From assembly GCA_025449845.1 (NCBI GenBank), contig JANWIP010000023.1:1-64000 (forward strand): a stretch of 64,000 nt of DNA, written 5' to 3'. The position numbers were made by a program, and so were the translations under genes. This document shows, piece by piece, positions 1-9,093 of this stretch. How positions within the stretch are numbered: position 1 is the first letter of the stretch; each line of letters opens with the position of its first letter. The stretch is from Solirubrobacteraceae bacterium. GTDB taxonomy: Bacteria; Actinomycetota; Thermoleophilia; Solirubrobacterales; Solirubrobacteraceae. The notes beneath the pieces were generated by a model. That model did not search any database and was not told the DNA's origin. It saw only the letters and a list, made by a program, of their open reading frames with translations.

Positions 1-1041
1 GATCGAGTGGATCACGCCCACGGCGCCGTAGCAGTCCTTCACGGAGTCGACGATCACGCGCATCGCCGTGAGGTCATAGATCTCGTTGAACTCGCGGCCC
101 TTCTTGGTCATCTTCGAGTAGATCGAGTAGAAGTGCTTGGCGCGGCCGGCGATCTGCGCTTCGATGCCGAGCTTGCCCAACTCGCTTGCCAAATACTCCC
201 CGGCCTCGGAGACGTAGCGCTCGCGGTCGTCGCGCTGCTGGGCCACGAGGCCCTTAATCTCCTGATACTTGCGGGGGTGAAGCGTCGCGAAAGCCAGGTC
301 CTCCAGCTCCCACTTGATCGCGTGGATACCCAGGCGATGCGCGATCGGCGCGTAGATCTCAAGCGTCTCTCTGGCCTTGTCGGTCTGCTTCTGCTTGGGC
401 AGCGCCTCGATCGTGCGCATGTTGTGCAGGCGGTCAGCCAGCTTGATCAGGATGACCCGCACGTCGGTGGCCATCGCCACCATCATCTTGCGGTAGTTCT
501 CCGCCTGCGCCTCGTCGCGAGACTGGAAGGTGATGCCGGTGAGCTTCGTCACGCCATCCACGATCTGGGCGATTTCCTCACCGAAGCGCTCGCGCACCTC
601 CTCGATCGAAGCCGAGGTGTCCTCAACGGTGTCGTGCAGCAAGGCTGCGCATAGCGTGTCGGTATCGAGCCTCATGCCCGCGCAGATGCGCGCCACCCCG
701 ACGGGGTGCACGATGAAGTCCTCACCAGAGCGCCGGCGCTGCGCGGCGTGGTGCTCGCAAGCGAACACGAACGCCTCTTCCACCCGCCCGCGGTCGATCT
801 CCACAGCGGAGTCCGCCGCGTGCTCGGAGACGATCGCAAACAGGTCCCCCAGCAGCCGACGCTCGAACTCGTTGAGCTCGGCGCGACTCGCCGGGCGCGC
901 GGCCATCTGGCCGGCCGTAGTCGCCTGGCCGACCGCGATGGGCTGGCCGGCTGCGGCCACCTCGCCGTCCGGTGATGGGCTCAGCGTCACTTCGCCGACG
1001 CTTGCGGCGGGAGGGCTCTTGGGGTCCTGGGGAATCGCCAT
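1..1041 (-). CDS. rel: Bifunctional (p)ppGpp synthetase/hydrolase Rel, N-terminal 347 residues (cut by window edge)
   Basis: The reading frame is open from the ATG at 1041 to the window edge, so the 3' part is missing. Seen: an HD-type hydrolase domain with the HD pair in ALLHDTVEDT (about residues 133-142) and HPVGVARI before it, then a second conserved helix with KLADRLHNMRT, then the start of the synthetase domain (HFYSIYSKM, DLTAMRVIV). From the family: the long Rel/SpoT protein makes and degrades the stringent-response alarmone (p)ppGpp in the cytoplasm. The first 55 residues are a variable extension containing a six-residue Gly-Gln repeat (residues about 31-48). It lies 124 bp downstream of recJ on the same strand. 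I see no clear Shine-Dalgarno sequence, so the start rests on frame and homology. The TGS and ACT domains expected later lie outside the window. Confidence 0.96.
   Translation of the reverse strand, partial: MAIPQDPKSPPAASVGEVTLSPSPDGEVAAAGQPIAVGQATTAGQMAARPASRAELNEFERRLLGDLFAIVSEHAADSAVEIDRGRVEEAFVFACEHHAAQRRRSGEDFIVHPVGVARICAGMRLDTDTLCAALLHDTVEDTSASIEEVRERFGEEIAQIVDGVTKLTGITFQSRDEAQAENYRKMMVAMATDVRVILIKLADRLHNMRTIEALPKQKQTDKARETLEIYAPIAHRLGIHAIKWELEDLAFATLHPRKYQEIKGLVAQQRDDRERYVSEAGEYLASELGKLGIEAQIAGRAKHFYSIYSKMTKKGREFNEIYDLTAMRVIVDSVKDCYGAVGVIHSI
907..960. repeat. Three degenerate 18-bp tandem repeats in the 5' end of rel
   Basis: Units at 907-924, 925-942 and 943-960 each begin CTGGCCG. 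On the coding (minus) strand they give a six-residue period with Gly-Gln in each unit. They sit in the unconserved N-terminal extension of Rel, so they probably form a flexible linker. Confidence 0.6.
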
Positions 1042-1107
1042 AGCAAAAGGGTAGGGGACAACGCAACCCGTTTGAAGCGGGACGGATGCTTTGAAGACAC
1101 TGCTCCG

Positions 1108-1132
1108 CCCTTTTCCGCTCGCCTCTAAAGGG
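1108..1132 (-). terminator. Weak stem-loop between recJ and rel
   Basis: CCCTTT at 1108-1113 pairs with AAAGGG at 1127-1132 around a 13-nt loop, in the 124-bp gap between the recJ stop and the rel start. There is no U tract after it, so a terminator role is only a guess. Nothing else recognisable was seen in this gap. Confidence 0.25.
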
Positions 1133-1165
1133 ATGTAGGCGTTATCGGCAGTCCCCCAAGCTCGA

Positions 1166-2998
1166 TCAAGGCAGAGCGAACAGAGCCAGCTCGCCGGTGG
1201 CTATATCGAGCACCTCCGGAGTCTTCGTCTGGATCTCTGCCGGTTGGGCATGGCGCAGCAGCAGCCGGGGTTCGCTGATGCCTTTCCATTCATTGACCTC
1301 GAGCGTGAAGGTCGCGTCAGCGGCTACATCCTCGGCAACCGACAGACGGCCGCCGTTGCCGAAAGCGACCGCTCGCGCGCGGGCGCCATCGTCGGTGAGC
1401 ACGCTAAAGCGCAGGTGGCGTCCTTCGCCCATCGGCCGGCGATCGCTCAAGGTGGCACTACGCACCATCAGCGACACAGTGGGATTCGCGCACCCGAAAG
1501 GTGCCAGCGTTTGCAGCTCTTCGGCCAGCGCCATCCCCAACTCATGGCCTTCGAGCACCGCGTCGACCCGCTCGCCGCGCACGAGCTGCTCCTCGCTCAA
1601 GACCTGCTGCGCGTGGGCGACGAAGGCTGCTCGGAACTCATCCAACCGAGAGCGATCGATCTGCAATCCTGCGGCCGCCTTATGGCCACCGTGACGACCG
1701 AGATGCGCCGCGCATGCCCGTAGTCCTCCGAGCAGGTCAAAGCCCTCGATGCTGCGCCCAGAACCGCGGCCGCTATCGCCCTCCAGCGCGATCATCACTA
1801 CTGGCCGGTGATGACGCTCGGCCAGACGCGAAGCGACGATGCCGATCACACCAGGATGCCAGCCCTCTCCGGCGAGGACGTAAGCGGAGCTTTCGCCGAG
1901 CGCTGCCACCTGTGCCTCAGCCTCGAACAGGATGCGCGTCTCGGTATGTCTGCGCTCCTGATTGGCCCGGTCGAGCTCCTGCGCTATCTCACCCGCACGA
2001 GCGGGGTCCTCGGTGAGGATCAGCTCCAGGCCGGCGTCCGCGCGATAGAGGCGTCCGGCGGCATTCAGGCGCGGCGCCAATGCAAAGCCCACCGCGCGCT
2101 CAGTCACCTTGCTGGGATCGACCTGCGCCACAGCCATCAGCGCGCGTAGCCCCGGCTTGGCCGTGGTCGCCAAGGCGCGCAGACCCCGGCGCACAAGCGT
2201 GCGATTCTCCCCAGTGAGTGCAACCACATCGGCGATCGTGGCCAGCGCCACAAGATCGAGGTCTTCTTGCACCCGATATTCGCTCGGCTGTATTGCTCCC
2301 TCGCTCTGTTCCTTGCTCTGCTGAGTTGCTCCGCCCCGTCCCTCGCCCTGCTGAGTCGTACCCGCCGCTTCGCATAGTCCTTGTGCCAGCTTGTAGGCGA
2401 CGGCGGTGGCGCACAGATCTGGACAGGGATAGCCGCTGACGGTCGGATGCACGATCGGCGCCCGCGGCAGCTCTCCGTCGGCTCGAATGGCGTGGTGATC
2501 GGTGACAAGCACCTCCATGCCCAGCGTCCGCGCGAGCGCCACCTCCTCCACGGCAGTAATGGCACAGTCGACGGTCACCAACAGCCGCGTTCCCCGCTGA
2601 GCCAGACGCTCGATGGTGTCGGCGTTCAGCCCGTAGCCGTCGCTAGCGCGATCGGGCAGGTACCAATCCACGTCGGCTCCTAGCGCCCGCAAAGCGCGCA
2701 CGAGCACCGCAGTCGAGCAGACGCCATCCACGTCGTAATCGCCGTGCACGGTGATTCGTTTCCTTTCGCGTATATGCCTCATGATCGACTCGATCGCCAC
2801 GTCGATCCCCGCGAAGGCCGAAGGTGGATGCTCCTCCTCGGCTGCAAGGAATGCGCGCGCAGCTGCCGGATCGCGCAAGCCACGACGCACGAGCACCTGC
2901 GCCATCGCTCCGCTCAAGTCCAGCTCGCGCTGCAGGCGCTGGACATCATCGGCGGCGCAGTCCGCTATCTGAAAGCGACGTATTTCCCCCATCTCCAA
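1166..2998 (-). CDS. recJ: Single-stranded-DNA-specific exonuclease RecJ
   Basis: A 610-residue protein with the DHH phosphoesterase motifs HGDYDVDG (residues 85-92) and TDHH (166-169), and the DHHA1 motif GGHKAAAG near residue 435. From the family: RecJ degrades single-stranded DNA 5' to 3' in recombination, mismatch and base-excision repair, using metal ions held by the Asp/His motifs. Between KLAQGL and DLDLVAL (about residues 211-245) is a Gln/Ser/Gly/Glu-rich insert where most RecJ proteins have a short loop. Its DNA is built from 30-bp repeats. The ATG at 2998 is taken as the start, but an ATG two codons later is equally possible. It follows the small membrane gene at 3016-3300 by 17 bp, so co-transcription with secDF is plausible. 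Confidence 0.96.
   Translation of the reverse strand: MEMGEIRRFQIADCAADDVQRLQRELDLSGAMAQVLVRRGLRDPAAARAFLAAEEEHPPSAFAGIDVAIESIMRHIRERKRITVHGDYDVDGVCSTAVLVRALRALGADVDWYLPDRASDGYGLNADTIERLAQRGTRLLVTVDCAITAVEEVALARTLGMEVLVTDHHAIRADGELPRAPIVHPTVSGYPCPDLCATAVAYKLAQGLCEAAGTTQQGEGRGGATQQSKEQSEGAIQPSEYRVQEDLDLVALATIADVVALTGENRTLVRRGLRALATTAKPGLRALMAVAQVDPSKVTERAVGFALAPRLNAAGRLYRADAGLELILTEDPARAGEIAQELDRANQERRHTETRILFEAEAQVAALGESSAYVLAGEGWHPGVIGIVASRLAERHHRPVVMIALEGDSGRGSGRSIEGFDLLGGLRACAAHLGRHGGHKAAAGLQIDRSRLDEFRAAFVAHAQQVLSEEQLVRGERVDAVLEGHELGMALAEELQTLAPFGCANPTVSLMVRSATLSDRRPMGEGRHLRFSVLTDDGARARAVAFGNGGRLSVAEDVAADATFTLEVNEWKGISEPRLLLRHAQPAEIQTKTPEVLDIATGELALFALP
2311..2370. repeat. Two 30-bp tandem repeats inside recJ
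   Basis: Units at 2311-2340 and 2341-2370 share the stretch CCTGCTGAGT or CTCTGCTGAGT at the same phase. A more decayed third unit may lie at 2281-2310. The unit length keeps the reading frame and encodes the low-complexity insert of RecJ. Confidence 0.6.
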
Positions 2999-3015
2999 CC
3001 ACCCTACGGGGCGGT

Positions 3016-3300
3016 CTAGACGGAAACTTCGCTCTCGATCTTAGGTCCCTCGCGGCGGATGCCCTCGAAATAGACAAGCGCCATGCCGATGATGGCTCCG
3101 GGCACGGCATAGAGCACGACCACAACGTCGGTGGCACTTTCGCCTGGGATCTGAAAGCCGGAGATGATGAAGCCGGCCAGCACCGCCCCCACGAGTGAGC
3201 CTACGAACGCCCCCACAATCCCGCCCCAGAAATGATCGGGCAGGAAGATCGTGTAGTGCCAGATGGCCAAGCCCATCATCACCCATCCCAGGAGTCCCAT
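3016..3300 (-). CDS. Small membrane protein of unknown function, 94 aa
   Basis: The sequence shows two or three hydrophobic segments (start to about residue 18, about 25-48 with a Gly-rich GGIVGAFVGSLVGAVLAG stretch, and about 58-78) followed by a short charged tail. Gly-rich helices like these occur in small YeaQ/YmgE-like integral membrane proteins, but I cannot assign it to that family with certainty. Its ATG overlaps the secDF stop codon by one base (TGATG), so it is very likely translated by coupling to secDF and may be an accessory of the membrane or translocon. Confidence 0.8.
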   Translation of the reverse strand: MGLLGWVMMGLAIWHYTIFLPDHFWGGIVGAFVGSLVGAVLAGFIISGFQIPGESATDVVVVLYAVPGAIIGMALVYFEGIRREGPKIESEVSV

Positions 3301-6300
3301 CAGCGAGCCCTTCCGTGACGGCGGTTGCGCGGCTTGCGAGGCTTGCGCGCATCGCTTCCGCCTTCGCTCGTACCGTTACCTCTGCTCTGTGAAGGCATCA
3401 CGACATCCTCGGGCTGAAGATCGGCGGTTGGATCTGCCACTGGGGTGGCATCCGGCCCCACACCCTCGATATCAAGATCGGCCACGAGTTCATCGAACTC
3501 GTCCTTTGAAATCTGCTCACCGGGCTCCTCGGGCGTGAGCAGGCTGTCGCCGCGGCGCTCACGCCGACCGGCCTTGCGAGTTGAGGTCGGCTTGCCGGCG
3601 GTGACTGGAATCCCATCTGCTCCCTTGCCGGCCTCCGCACCTGCTCCTTCGCCAGTAAGCGAGGTGGCGTAAGCGGGCACGTAACCCAACTCGCGGGCGA
3701 TGCGCACGCGGCGGTTGCGGTAGACACCCTCGCGCTCCTTCCAGTGGGTGAGCACCGGTGAGGCGATGAAGATCGAGGAGTAGGCACCTGAGGCGATGCC
3801 AACGAACAGCGCGAAGGCGAAGTCCTTCAGGGTTTCGCCGCCGAACAGGAGTAGCGCAAGCACTGGCAGCAGCGTGCAGAAGCTCGTGGCCAGTGAGCGC
3901 GTGAGCACCTCAGACATCGAGCGATTGACGATCTGCGAGAAGGCAGCGCGCGGCATCCTGGGCACGTTCTCACGCACTCGATCGAACACGATAATCGTGT
4001 CGTACAGCGAATACCCCAAGATGGTTAACAAGGCCGCCACGGTAGAGGTCGTCACCTCCCTCCCGGTGAGCGAATACACACCGGCCGTGATCAGTAGGTC
4101 GTGCATCAGCGCTATCAGCACTGGCACCGCGTACTTCCACTCAAAGCGCAAGGCGATATAGACGGAGATCACCAACAGCGAGGCGATGATCGCGATGATC
4201 GCGCTCTTGGCCACGGTCTTGCCGAAGGTGGGCCCGATCGAGGTATCAGAGGTGTTACGCAAACCATAGGCGGCGCTCAAGGCTGCCTCGGCCTTGACGA
4301 CTTCGGTCTGCTTGAGGTTCTTAGTAGAGATCTGGAAGCCGTTCGCGCCGATGCTCTTGTTGCTGAGCCTCTGCACCTCGACGGTCCCGAAGCCGGCGTT
4401 ACGCAGCGTGGTGCGGATCTGATTCTCGTTTACAGGCTTGACGAACCCGGACTGGATGCGTGTGCCCGACTTGAAGTCGATGCCGAGATTCAGTCCCTTG
4501 GCGCCGATCGCCAGCGCGCCGATCAGCAGGATCGTGCCCGACAGCGAGAAGAACCACTTGGAGGCGCCCATGAAGTCGAACGTCCAGTGCCGGTTGCGCT
4601 TGGACGCGCCGAGCATCGCCGGGTGCGAGACCGCGCGCGAGCGTCCCATGACGCCGAGCGCGGCCTGGGTGGCAAGCACCGCGGTGAACAGCGTGAGCAT
4701 CGTGCCGATGCCTAGCGTGAAGGCGAATCCCTTGACCTCAGAGGTGGCGAGGGCAAAGAGGATGAAGGCAGTCATGAAGGTCACCACGTTGGCGTCGACG
4801 ATCGCCGCGAAGCCACGGCGGTAGCCGGTGACGATGCCCGCCGCGACCGATCTACCGCCCCGGATCTCCTCCTTGACGCGCTCGAAGATGACAATGTTCG
4901 CGTCGGCCGCGATACCGATCGTGAGGATCAATCCAGCGATGCCCGGCAGCGTCATCGTGATTGGGATCAGCTTGATCAGGGCGAAGAAGTACAGGCCATA
5001 GATCACAAGACCGCCCACGGCGATCGCCCCCAGCACGCGATAGAAGGCCAGGAGGAAGAGGCACACCACGAGGAAGCCCACGAGACCGGCCACGAGACCC
5101 TGCTTGAGGGCCTGCTTGCCGAGTGTGGCCGAGACCTGGGACTGGGAGATCAGTTCTAGCTTGATCGGCAGCGCGCCGGACTGGAGCTCGTCAGCGAGGT
5201 TCTGCGCCGATGTCAGCGTGAAGCCGCCGGTGATCTCCGAGCCATTGGTGGAGTCGATGCCGTCGGGGTAGCGCGTGTAGTCGATCGAAGGCGCCGTGAT
5301 GATCTGGTTGTCGAGCACCACGGCGAAGTGCTGCAGTGCCGAGGCCGGCGCCACGCCTGGCAGCGCGGAGTTCTGCCCGCGCTGCGCGATTTCGCGCGTA
5401 ACGCGCTGAAAGATCGGGGCGCCCTTGGAGGTGAAGCCGAAGGTGACGTCCGGCGCCCCAGCCGAGCCGCCACCGCTTTCAAAGCTCTGCGTGGGGTGCG
5501 TGATGTCCGAGCCGCCGAGCACCGGGTTGTCGTCGAGCACGTACCAGCTTTCCGGTTCGGCCTGCGTGACCTTGCCGGTTTTGGTGTTGGTTTCGGGCTG
5601 TGCCCGTGCGAGCACGGTTCCCGGGTTGACGCGGACTGTTTTCGTCTTGACCCCCGGCGGCGGCTTGTAGCCATCGGCATAGAGGTTGGCAATGGTGTCC
5701 TCAGGGCCGCGCAGCACCTTCTGATGAGTGGTGTCGAGCAGATACCACTGTCCGTAGATGCAATTACCCACCTGCTGGGGCGTGCAGCCCACTCCCAGCG
5801 TAGTATCCGTGGAGCGCAGGATCGGCGGGCGTTTGGCGGCCAGCAGCACCGCCTGGTACTCAGGCTTGCCCGCGGCGGCGGATCCGGCACTGGGTCCGCC
5901 CGTGACCCCCGCTTCGGAAGGAGCAGGCTTGCCGTTGGGGCCGATCACATTCGGCTCCCAGTCATAGAAGTGCAGCTGAGCGGTCTTGCCCACCTGCTCC
6001 TGGGCGCGAGCGGCGTTGCTGACGTCGGGCAGCGCCACGGCGACCTGGTTGGCGCCGGTGCGATGGATTTCCGGCTCGGCCACGCCGAGGCCGTTGACGC
6101 GCTTTTCCATGATCTGGATCGCGCGGTCGAGAGATTCGGAGTTCACCTTGGACTGCGCCGTGGCCTTGGCCTGGTAGGTGAGTTCGACGCCGCCCTTCAG
6201 GTCGAGGCCCAGGCGCGTCTTCTTGGCCTTGACCGACGTTCCGGGAACGCCCACGATGATGATCAGCGAAAGCAGCGCCAGCCCGAGGACGATGGCGAGG

Positions 6301-6329
6301 ACGAAGATGTTGCGACGACGGTCGGTCAT
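3300..6329 (-). CDS. secDF: Fused protein translocase subunit SecDF
   Basis: One 1009-residue polypeptide carries both SecD and SecF. The SecD half starts with a membrane anchor (FVLAIVLGLALLSLIIIVG), then LGLDLKGG, a large extracytoplasmic region, and the conserved TMTLPGIAGLILTIGIAADANIVIFER-type segment. The SecF half begins near residue 585 (WTFDFMGASKWFF) with GIDFKSGT and later YSLYDTIIVFDRVREN. From the family: SecDF uses the proton gradient to pull secreted proteins through SecYEG. Many bacteria have separate secD and secF; the fusion here is seen directly. The last 120 residues are a charged, low-complexity tail ending in a very basic stretch. No yajC is next to it; a zinc-ribbon/PAS gene lies 35 bp upstream instead. 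Confidence 0.95.
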   Translation of the reverse strand: MTDRRRNIFVLAIVLGLALLSLIIIVGVPGTSVKAKKTRLGLDLKGGVELTYQAKATAQSKVNSESLDRAIQIMEKRVNGLGVAEPEIHRTGANQVAVALPDVSNAARAQEQVGKTAQLHFYDWEPNVIGPNGKPAPSEAGVTGGPSAGSAAAGKPEYQAVLLAAKRPPILRSTDTTLGVGCTPQQVGNCIYGQWYLLDTTHQKVLRGPEDTIANLYADGYKPPPGVKTKTVRVNPGTVLARAQPETNTKTGKVTQAEPESWYVLDDNPVLGGSDITHPTQSFESGGGSAGAPDVTFGFTSKGAPIFQRVTREIAQRGQNSALPGVAPASALQHFAVVLDNQIITAPSIDYTRYPDGIDSTNGSEITGGFTLTSAQNLADELQSGALPIKLELISQSQVSATLGKQALKQGLVAGLVGFLVVCLFLLAFYRVLGAIAVGGLVIYGLYFFALIKLIPITMTLPGIAGLILTIGIAADANIVIFERVKEEIRGGRSVAAGIVTGYRRGFAAIVDANVVTFMTAFILFALATSEVKGFAFTLGIGTMLTLFTAVLATQAALGVMGRSRAVSHPAMLGASKRNRHWTFDFMGASKWFFSLSGTILLIGALAIGAKGLNLGIDFKSGTRIQSGFVKPVNENQIRTTLRNAGFGTVEVQRLSNKSIGANGFQISTKNLKQTEVVKAEAALSAAYGLRNTSDTSIGPTFGKTVAKSAIIAIIASLLVISVYIALRFEWKYAVPVLIALMHDLLITAGVYSLTGREVTTSTVAALLTILGYSLYDTIIVFDRVRENVPRMPRAAFSQIVNRSMSEVLTRSLATSFCTLLPVLALLLFGGETLKDFAFALFVGIASGAYSSIFIASPVLTHWKEREGVYRNRRVRIARELGYVPAYATSLTGEGAGAEAGKGADGIPVTAGKPTSTRKAGRRERRGDSLLTPEEPGEQISKDEFDELVADLDIEGVGPDATPVADPTADLQPEDVVMPSQSRGNGTSEGGSDARKPRKPRNRRHGRAR

Positions 6330-6364
6330 GACAGCGCGAGAGATTCCATGTTCTCCCCTTCAGA

Positions 6365-6814
6365 CTACTTGTCCGGGGTGAGCACCAGCAACAGCCCACC
6401 GTCCTCGTCGTATGCGGGGAACATGTCTGCCTTGGCGCTGGCCTCCACGTCGCGCTCGCCGCTGACCCGCACGGGCTTGCCCAACGCGCGCACCCCCCAC
6501 TCGAGGACGGTCGAGACCGGATTGTCTCCGTTGGCGAAGCTCAACCCCAGCGCCTGCTCGACGCGCTGACCGATCACCGCTTCCTCCTCAAGGCCCGTGA
6601 ACGCGAAGGAGTTCTTGCCGCAGCCGATCACACGCCCCTCGTGGTCGCACACGAAGAAGGCAGCATCGGGCGCCGGGTAGTAGTCGTCAAGCAGCTCGAA
6701 GAGAAAGGCGAAGCCGCACTTGGCGCAACCCTTGGGTTGGCGCGTGAAGCCGATGTTGCGATCCAGCTCGCTCGTGCGATGACCGCAGTTGGGACAGATG
6801 AAGGGGTGAGCCAT
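6365..6814 (-). CDS. Zinc-ribbon protein with a PAS-like domain, 149 aa
   Basis: The start is the ATG at 6814 (MAHPFICPNCGHRT). Two CxxC pairs, CPNC at about residues 8-11 and CAKC at about 32-35, should bind one zinc ion. The rest resembles a small PAS-type sensor fold (AAFFVCDHEGRVIGCGKNSF, then TGLEEEAVIGQRVEQALGL). Function is unknown: no output domain is present, so it could sense a ligand or redox state and act through a partner. It lies 35 bp upstream of secDF and 58 bp downstream of ruvB on the same strand. The frame stays open upstream of the ATG, but that extension overlaps ruvB and lacks any domain, so I left it out. Confidence 0.7.
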   Translation of the reverse strand: MAHPFICPNCGHRTSELDRNIGFTRQPKGCAKCGFAFLFELLDDYYPAPDAAFFVCDHEGRVIGCGKNSFAFTGLEEEAVIGQRVEQALGLSFANGDNPVSTVLEWGVRALGKPVRVSGERDVEASAKADMFPAYDEDGGLLLVLTPDK

Positions 6815-6872
6815 GGACTCACAGGTTAGGGGAGCGGCGTCGTGAAAGCCGAGGTCAGGTGGGCTTCTGAAC

Positions 6873-7925
6873 TCAGAACAGGACGGGGTCCGCACCACCC
6901 TCGGCTGGCACGGACGCTTGTGGCGGTGGCAGGTGCAGATGCGCGAAGGCAGCCGGTGTGGCGATACGCCCACGGGGAGTGCGCTTGAGCAGCCCCTCGC
7001 GCAGCAGGTGGGGCTCATAGACGTCCTCGATCGTGTCCTGCTCCTCCCCCACGACCACAGCCAGCGTGGAGAGACCGACGGGGCCGCCGGAGAACTTGAC
7101 GCAGACAGCGCGCAGGATCTCCCGGTCCAGGCGATCCAGGCCACGATCGTCGACTTCAAGCAGATCGAGCGCCGCGCAGGCGCTGTCAGCGCTCAGAACG
7201 CCGTCCCCGCGCACCTCGGCGTAGTCGCGCACGCGTTTGAGCAGACGGTTGGCCACGCGCGGGGTGCCGCGGCTGCGCGTGGCAATGGCCGCGGCCCCGC
7301 CAGGCTCCAAGGGGATTTCGAGGATGCCGGCCGAGCGGGCCACGATCGCCGCCAGATCCGTCTCAGAATAGGTCTCCAGACGAGCCTGGATGCCGAAGCG
7401 ATCGCGCAAGGGCGTGCTCAGCAGGCCGCTGCGAGTAGTCGCGCCGATCAGCGTGAAGGCGGGCAGGTCCAGCGTGACAACACGCGCCCCCGCACCTTGG
7501 CCGACGGTTATCGGCAGCCGATGGTCCTCCATCGCCGGATAGAAGGTCTCCTCCAATGTGCGTGGCAGCCGATGAATCTCATCGACGAAGAAAACGCTGC
7601 GCGGCTCGAGCGCCGTGAGAAAGGCCGCAATGTCTCCCTTTCGCTCCAATGCAGGCCCCGCGGTCTGCACAAAGGGCACGTCGAGCTCGCTCGCGACGAT
7701 CTGTGCGAGCGAGGTCTTTCCCAGGCCGGGCGGACCGGCGAGCAGCAGATGGTCGAGCGCATCGCCCCGTGCCGCGGCGGCCTCGATCGCCACCGCGAGC
7801 TGTTCGCGCAGCGCGTGCTGGCCGATGAAATCCTCCAGACGCCGCGGACGCAGCGAGCGATCGAGCTCATCCTCGTCCTCGATCGAATAGGGGGTCTGAA
7901 TGCGGTTCATCGCTGTCTGTGCCAC
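6873..7925 (-). CDS. ruvB: Holliday junction branch-migration ATPase RuvB
   Basis: A 350-residue AAA+ motor with Walker A GPPGLGKT, Walker B FVDEIHRL, sensor 1 IGATTRSGLL, arginine finger in RDRFG, and a C-terminal winged helix with DNA-binding GPVGLSTLA. From the family: RuvB hexamers, loaded by RuvA, drive branch migration at Holliday junctions. The GTG at 7925 lies 2 bp after the ruvA stop. An ATG five codons later (7910) has AGAGG at about 12 nt and is an alternative start. It is the last gene of a ruvC-ruvA-ruvB operon. Confidence 0.97.
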   Translation of the reverse strand: MAQTAMNRIQTPYSIEDEDELDRSLRPRRLEDFIGQHALREQLAVAIEAAAARGDALDHLLLAGPPGLGKTSLAQIVASELDVPFVQTAGPALERKGDIAAFLTALEPRSVFFVDEIHRLPRTLEETFYPAMEDHRLPITVGQGAGARVVTLDLPAFTLIGATTRSGLLSTPLRDRFGIQARLETYSETDLAAIVARSAGILEIPLEPGGAAAIATRSRGTPRVANRLLKRVRDYAEVRGDGVLSADSACAALDLLEVDDRGLDRLDREILRAVCVKFSGGPVGLSTLAVVVGEEQDTIEDVYEPHLLREGLLKRTPRGRIATPAAFAHLHLPPPQASVPAEGGADPVLF

Positions 7926-7927
7926 CT

Positions 7928-8536
7928 CTATGCCCTACGCGCCGTGCGCAGTGCCTGCGCCAGCAGATCCTCGGCGCTCTCGCCCTCGGTGTCGCGCAGC
8001 AGATCCTCGGCTTCGCTCGGGGTATAGCCCAGCTCCAACAGTCCCTCTCGCGCCAACCCTCGCGGGTTTGAGGACCCCGATCCCCGACGTGCCACGATCC
8101 CGCCCGGAGTGCCCCCCGGGACAGGGACATCCGCGACCGATACCTTCTCGCGCAGCTCAACAATGATGCGCTCAGCGGTGCGCTTGCCGATGCCGGGCAC
8201 CGCCTGAAAGCGCGCGGCGTCGCCAGCGGCGATGGCACCCAAGAGCTCGCGCGGGGGTCCTCCGGAGAGCACCGCCAAGGCCACCTTGGGACCAACGGAC
8301 TGCACCGAGAGCAGCATCAGAAAGAGGTCGCGCTCGGGCTCTGAGTGAAAACCGTAGAGCGCCAAGGCGTCGTCTCGCACGATCAAATGGGTGTGCAGCG
8401 TGGTCTCGCCGCCGACGGCGGGGACGTGGTGCAAGGTCTCCGAAGAGACTGCCGCGCGATGGCCAATGCCGCCACAGACGATCACGACGTGGTCCGAGCG
8501 GCGCACGGCCACTTCGCCGCGAAGCAGGGCGATCAT
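7928..8536 (-). CDS. ruvA: Holliday junction DNA-binding protein RuvA
   Basis: The start is the ATG at 8536 (MIALLRGEV), giving 202 residues, the usual length. Domain I is an OB-like fold. The helix-hairpin-helix pair appears as LLSVQSVGPKVALAVLS and FQAVPGIGKRTAERIIVEL, and the C-terminal RuvB-binding domain as LLELGYTPSEAEDLL. RuvA tetramers hold the four-way junction and recruit RuvB. The start overlaps the ruvC stop (ATGA), so the two are translationally coupled. Confidence 0.97.
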   Translation of the reverse strand: MIALLRGEVAVRRSDHVVIVCGGIGHRAAVSSETLHHVPAVGGETTLHTHLIVRDDALALYGFHSEPERDLFLMLLSVQSVGPKVALAVLSGGPPRELLGAIAAGDAARFQAVPGIGKRTAERIIVELREKVSVADVPVPGGTPGGIVARRGSGSSNPRGLAREGLLELGYTPSEAEDLLRDTEGESAEDLLAQALRTARRA

Positions 8537-9039
8537 GCCAGCGCCGCCGTGAGTGCGCTCGTCAACGGCGCGCAGTTGGCATGACAGAGCGCGACGGCAA
8601 GCGCATCGGAAGCGTGGTCCGGTGTAGGCAACTCGGGCAGATCCAGCAGCGTCTGCACCATGCGCGCCACCTGCTCCTTGGGCGCGCGGCCATGACCGCA
8701 CACAGCAGACTTGACCTGCTGAGGCGTGTAGCCAGCGCACGGCACGCCGCGCCGCCCGGCCGCGAGCATGACGACGCCGCGGGCCTGTCCGACGGCGAAT
8801 GCGGTGCGTACGTTCTGACCGAAATACAGCTCCTCAAGCGCCACCGCATCGGGGGTGTGCTCTTCAAGCAGAGCCTCTACGCCGGCATACACGTCTGCCA
8901 GGCGCCGCTCGATGGGCGGACCCGCGGCGGTCTCGATCACGCCGCCGTCAAGCGCGGCCATGCGCCTGCCCCGGCGCTTGACGACGCCGTAGCCGGTGTT
9001 GGCCAGGCCAGGGTCGATGCCCAAGACGATCATTGTCAA
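8533..9039 (-). CDS. ruvC: Crossover junction endodeoxyribonuclease RuvC
   Basis: A 168-residue resolvase with the acidic catalytic residues in GIDPG (near the start), LEELYFGQN (about 68) and DHASDALAVALCH (about 140). RuvC cuts Holliday junctions symmetrically once RuvAB has positioned them. The start could be the TTG at 9039 or, more likely by family alignment, the ATG two codons later at 9033 (MIVLGIDPG). Neither has a good Shine-Dalgarno sequence. It heads the ruvCAB operon. Confidence 0.96.
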   Translation of the reverse strand: MTMIVLGIDPGLANTGYGVVKRRGRRMAALDGGVIETAAGPPIERRLADVYAGVEALLEEHTPDAVALEELYFGQNVRTAFAVGQARGVVMLAAGRRGVPCAGYTPQQVKSAVCGHGRAPKEQVARMVQTLLDLPELPTPDHASDALAVALCHANCAPLTSALTAALA

Positions 9040-9093
9040 GGATTCTGCGCATCGCGCCGGACGCCTGCCTAGAACAGATGTTCGTCCGTAGCT

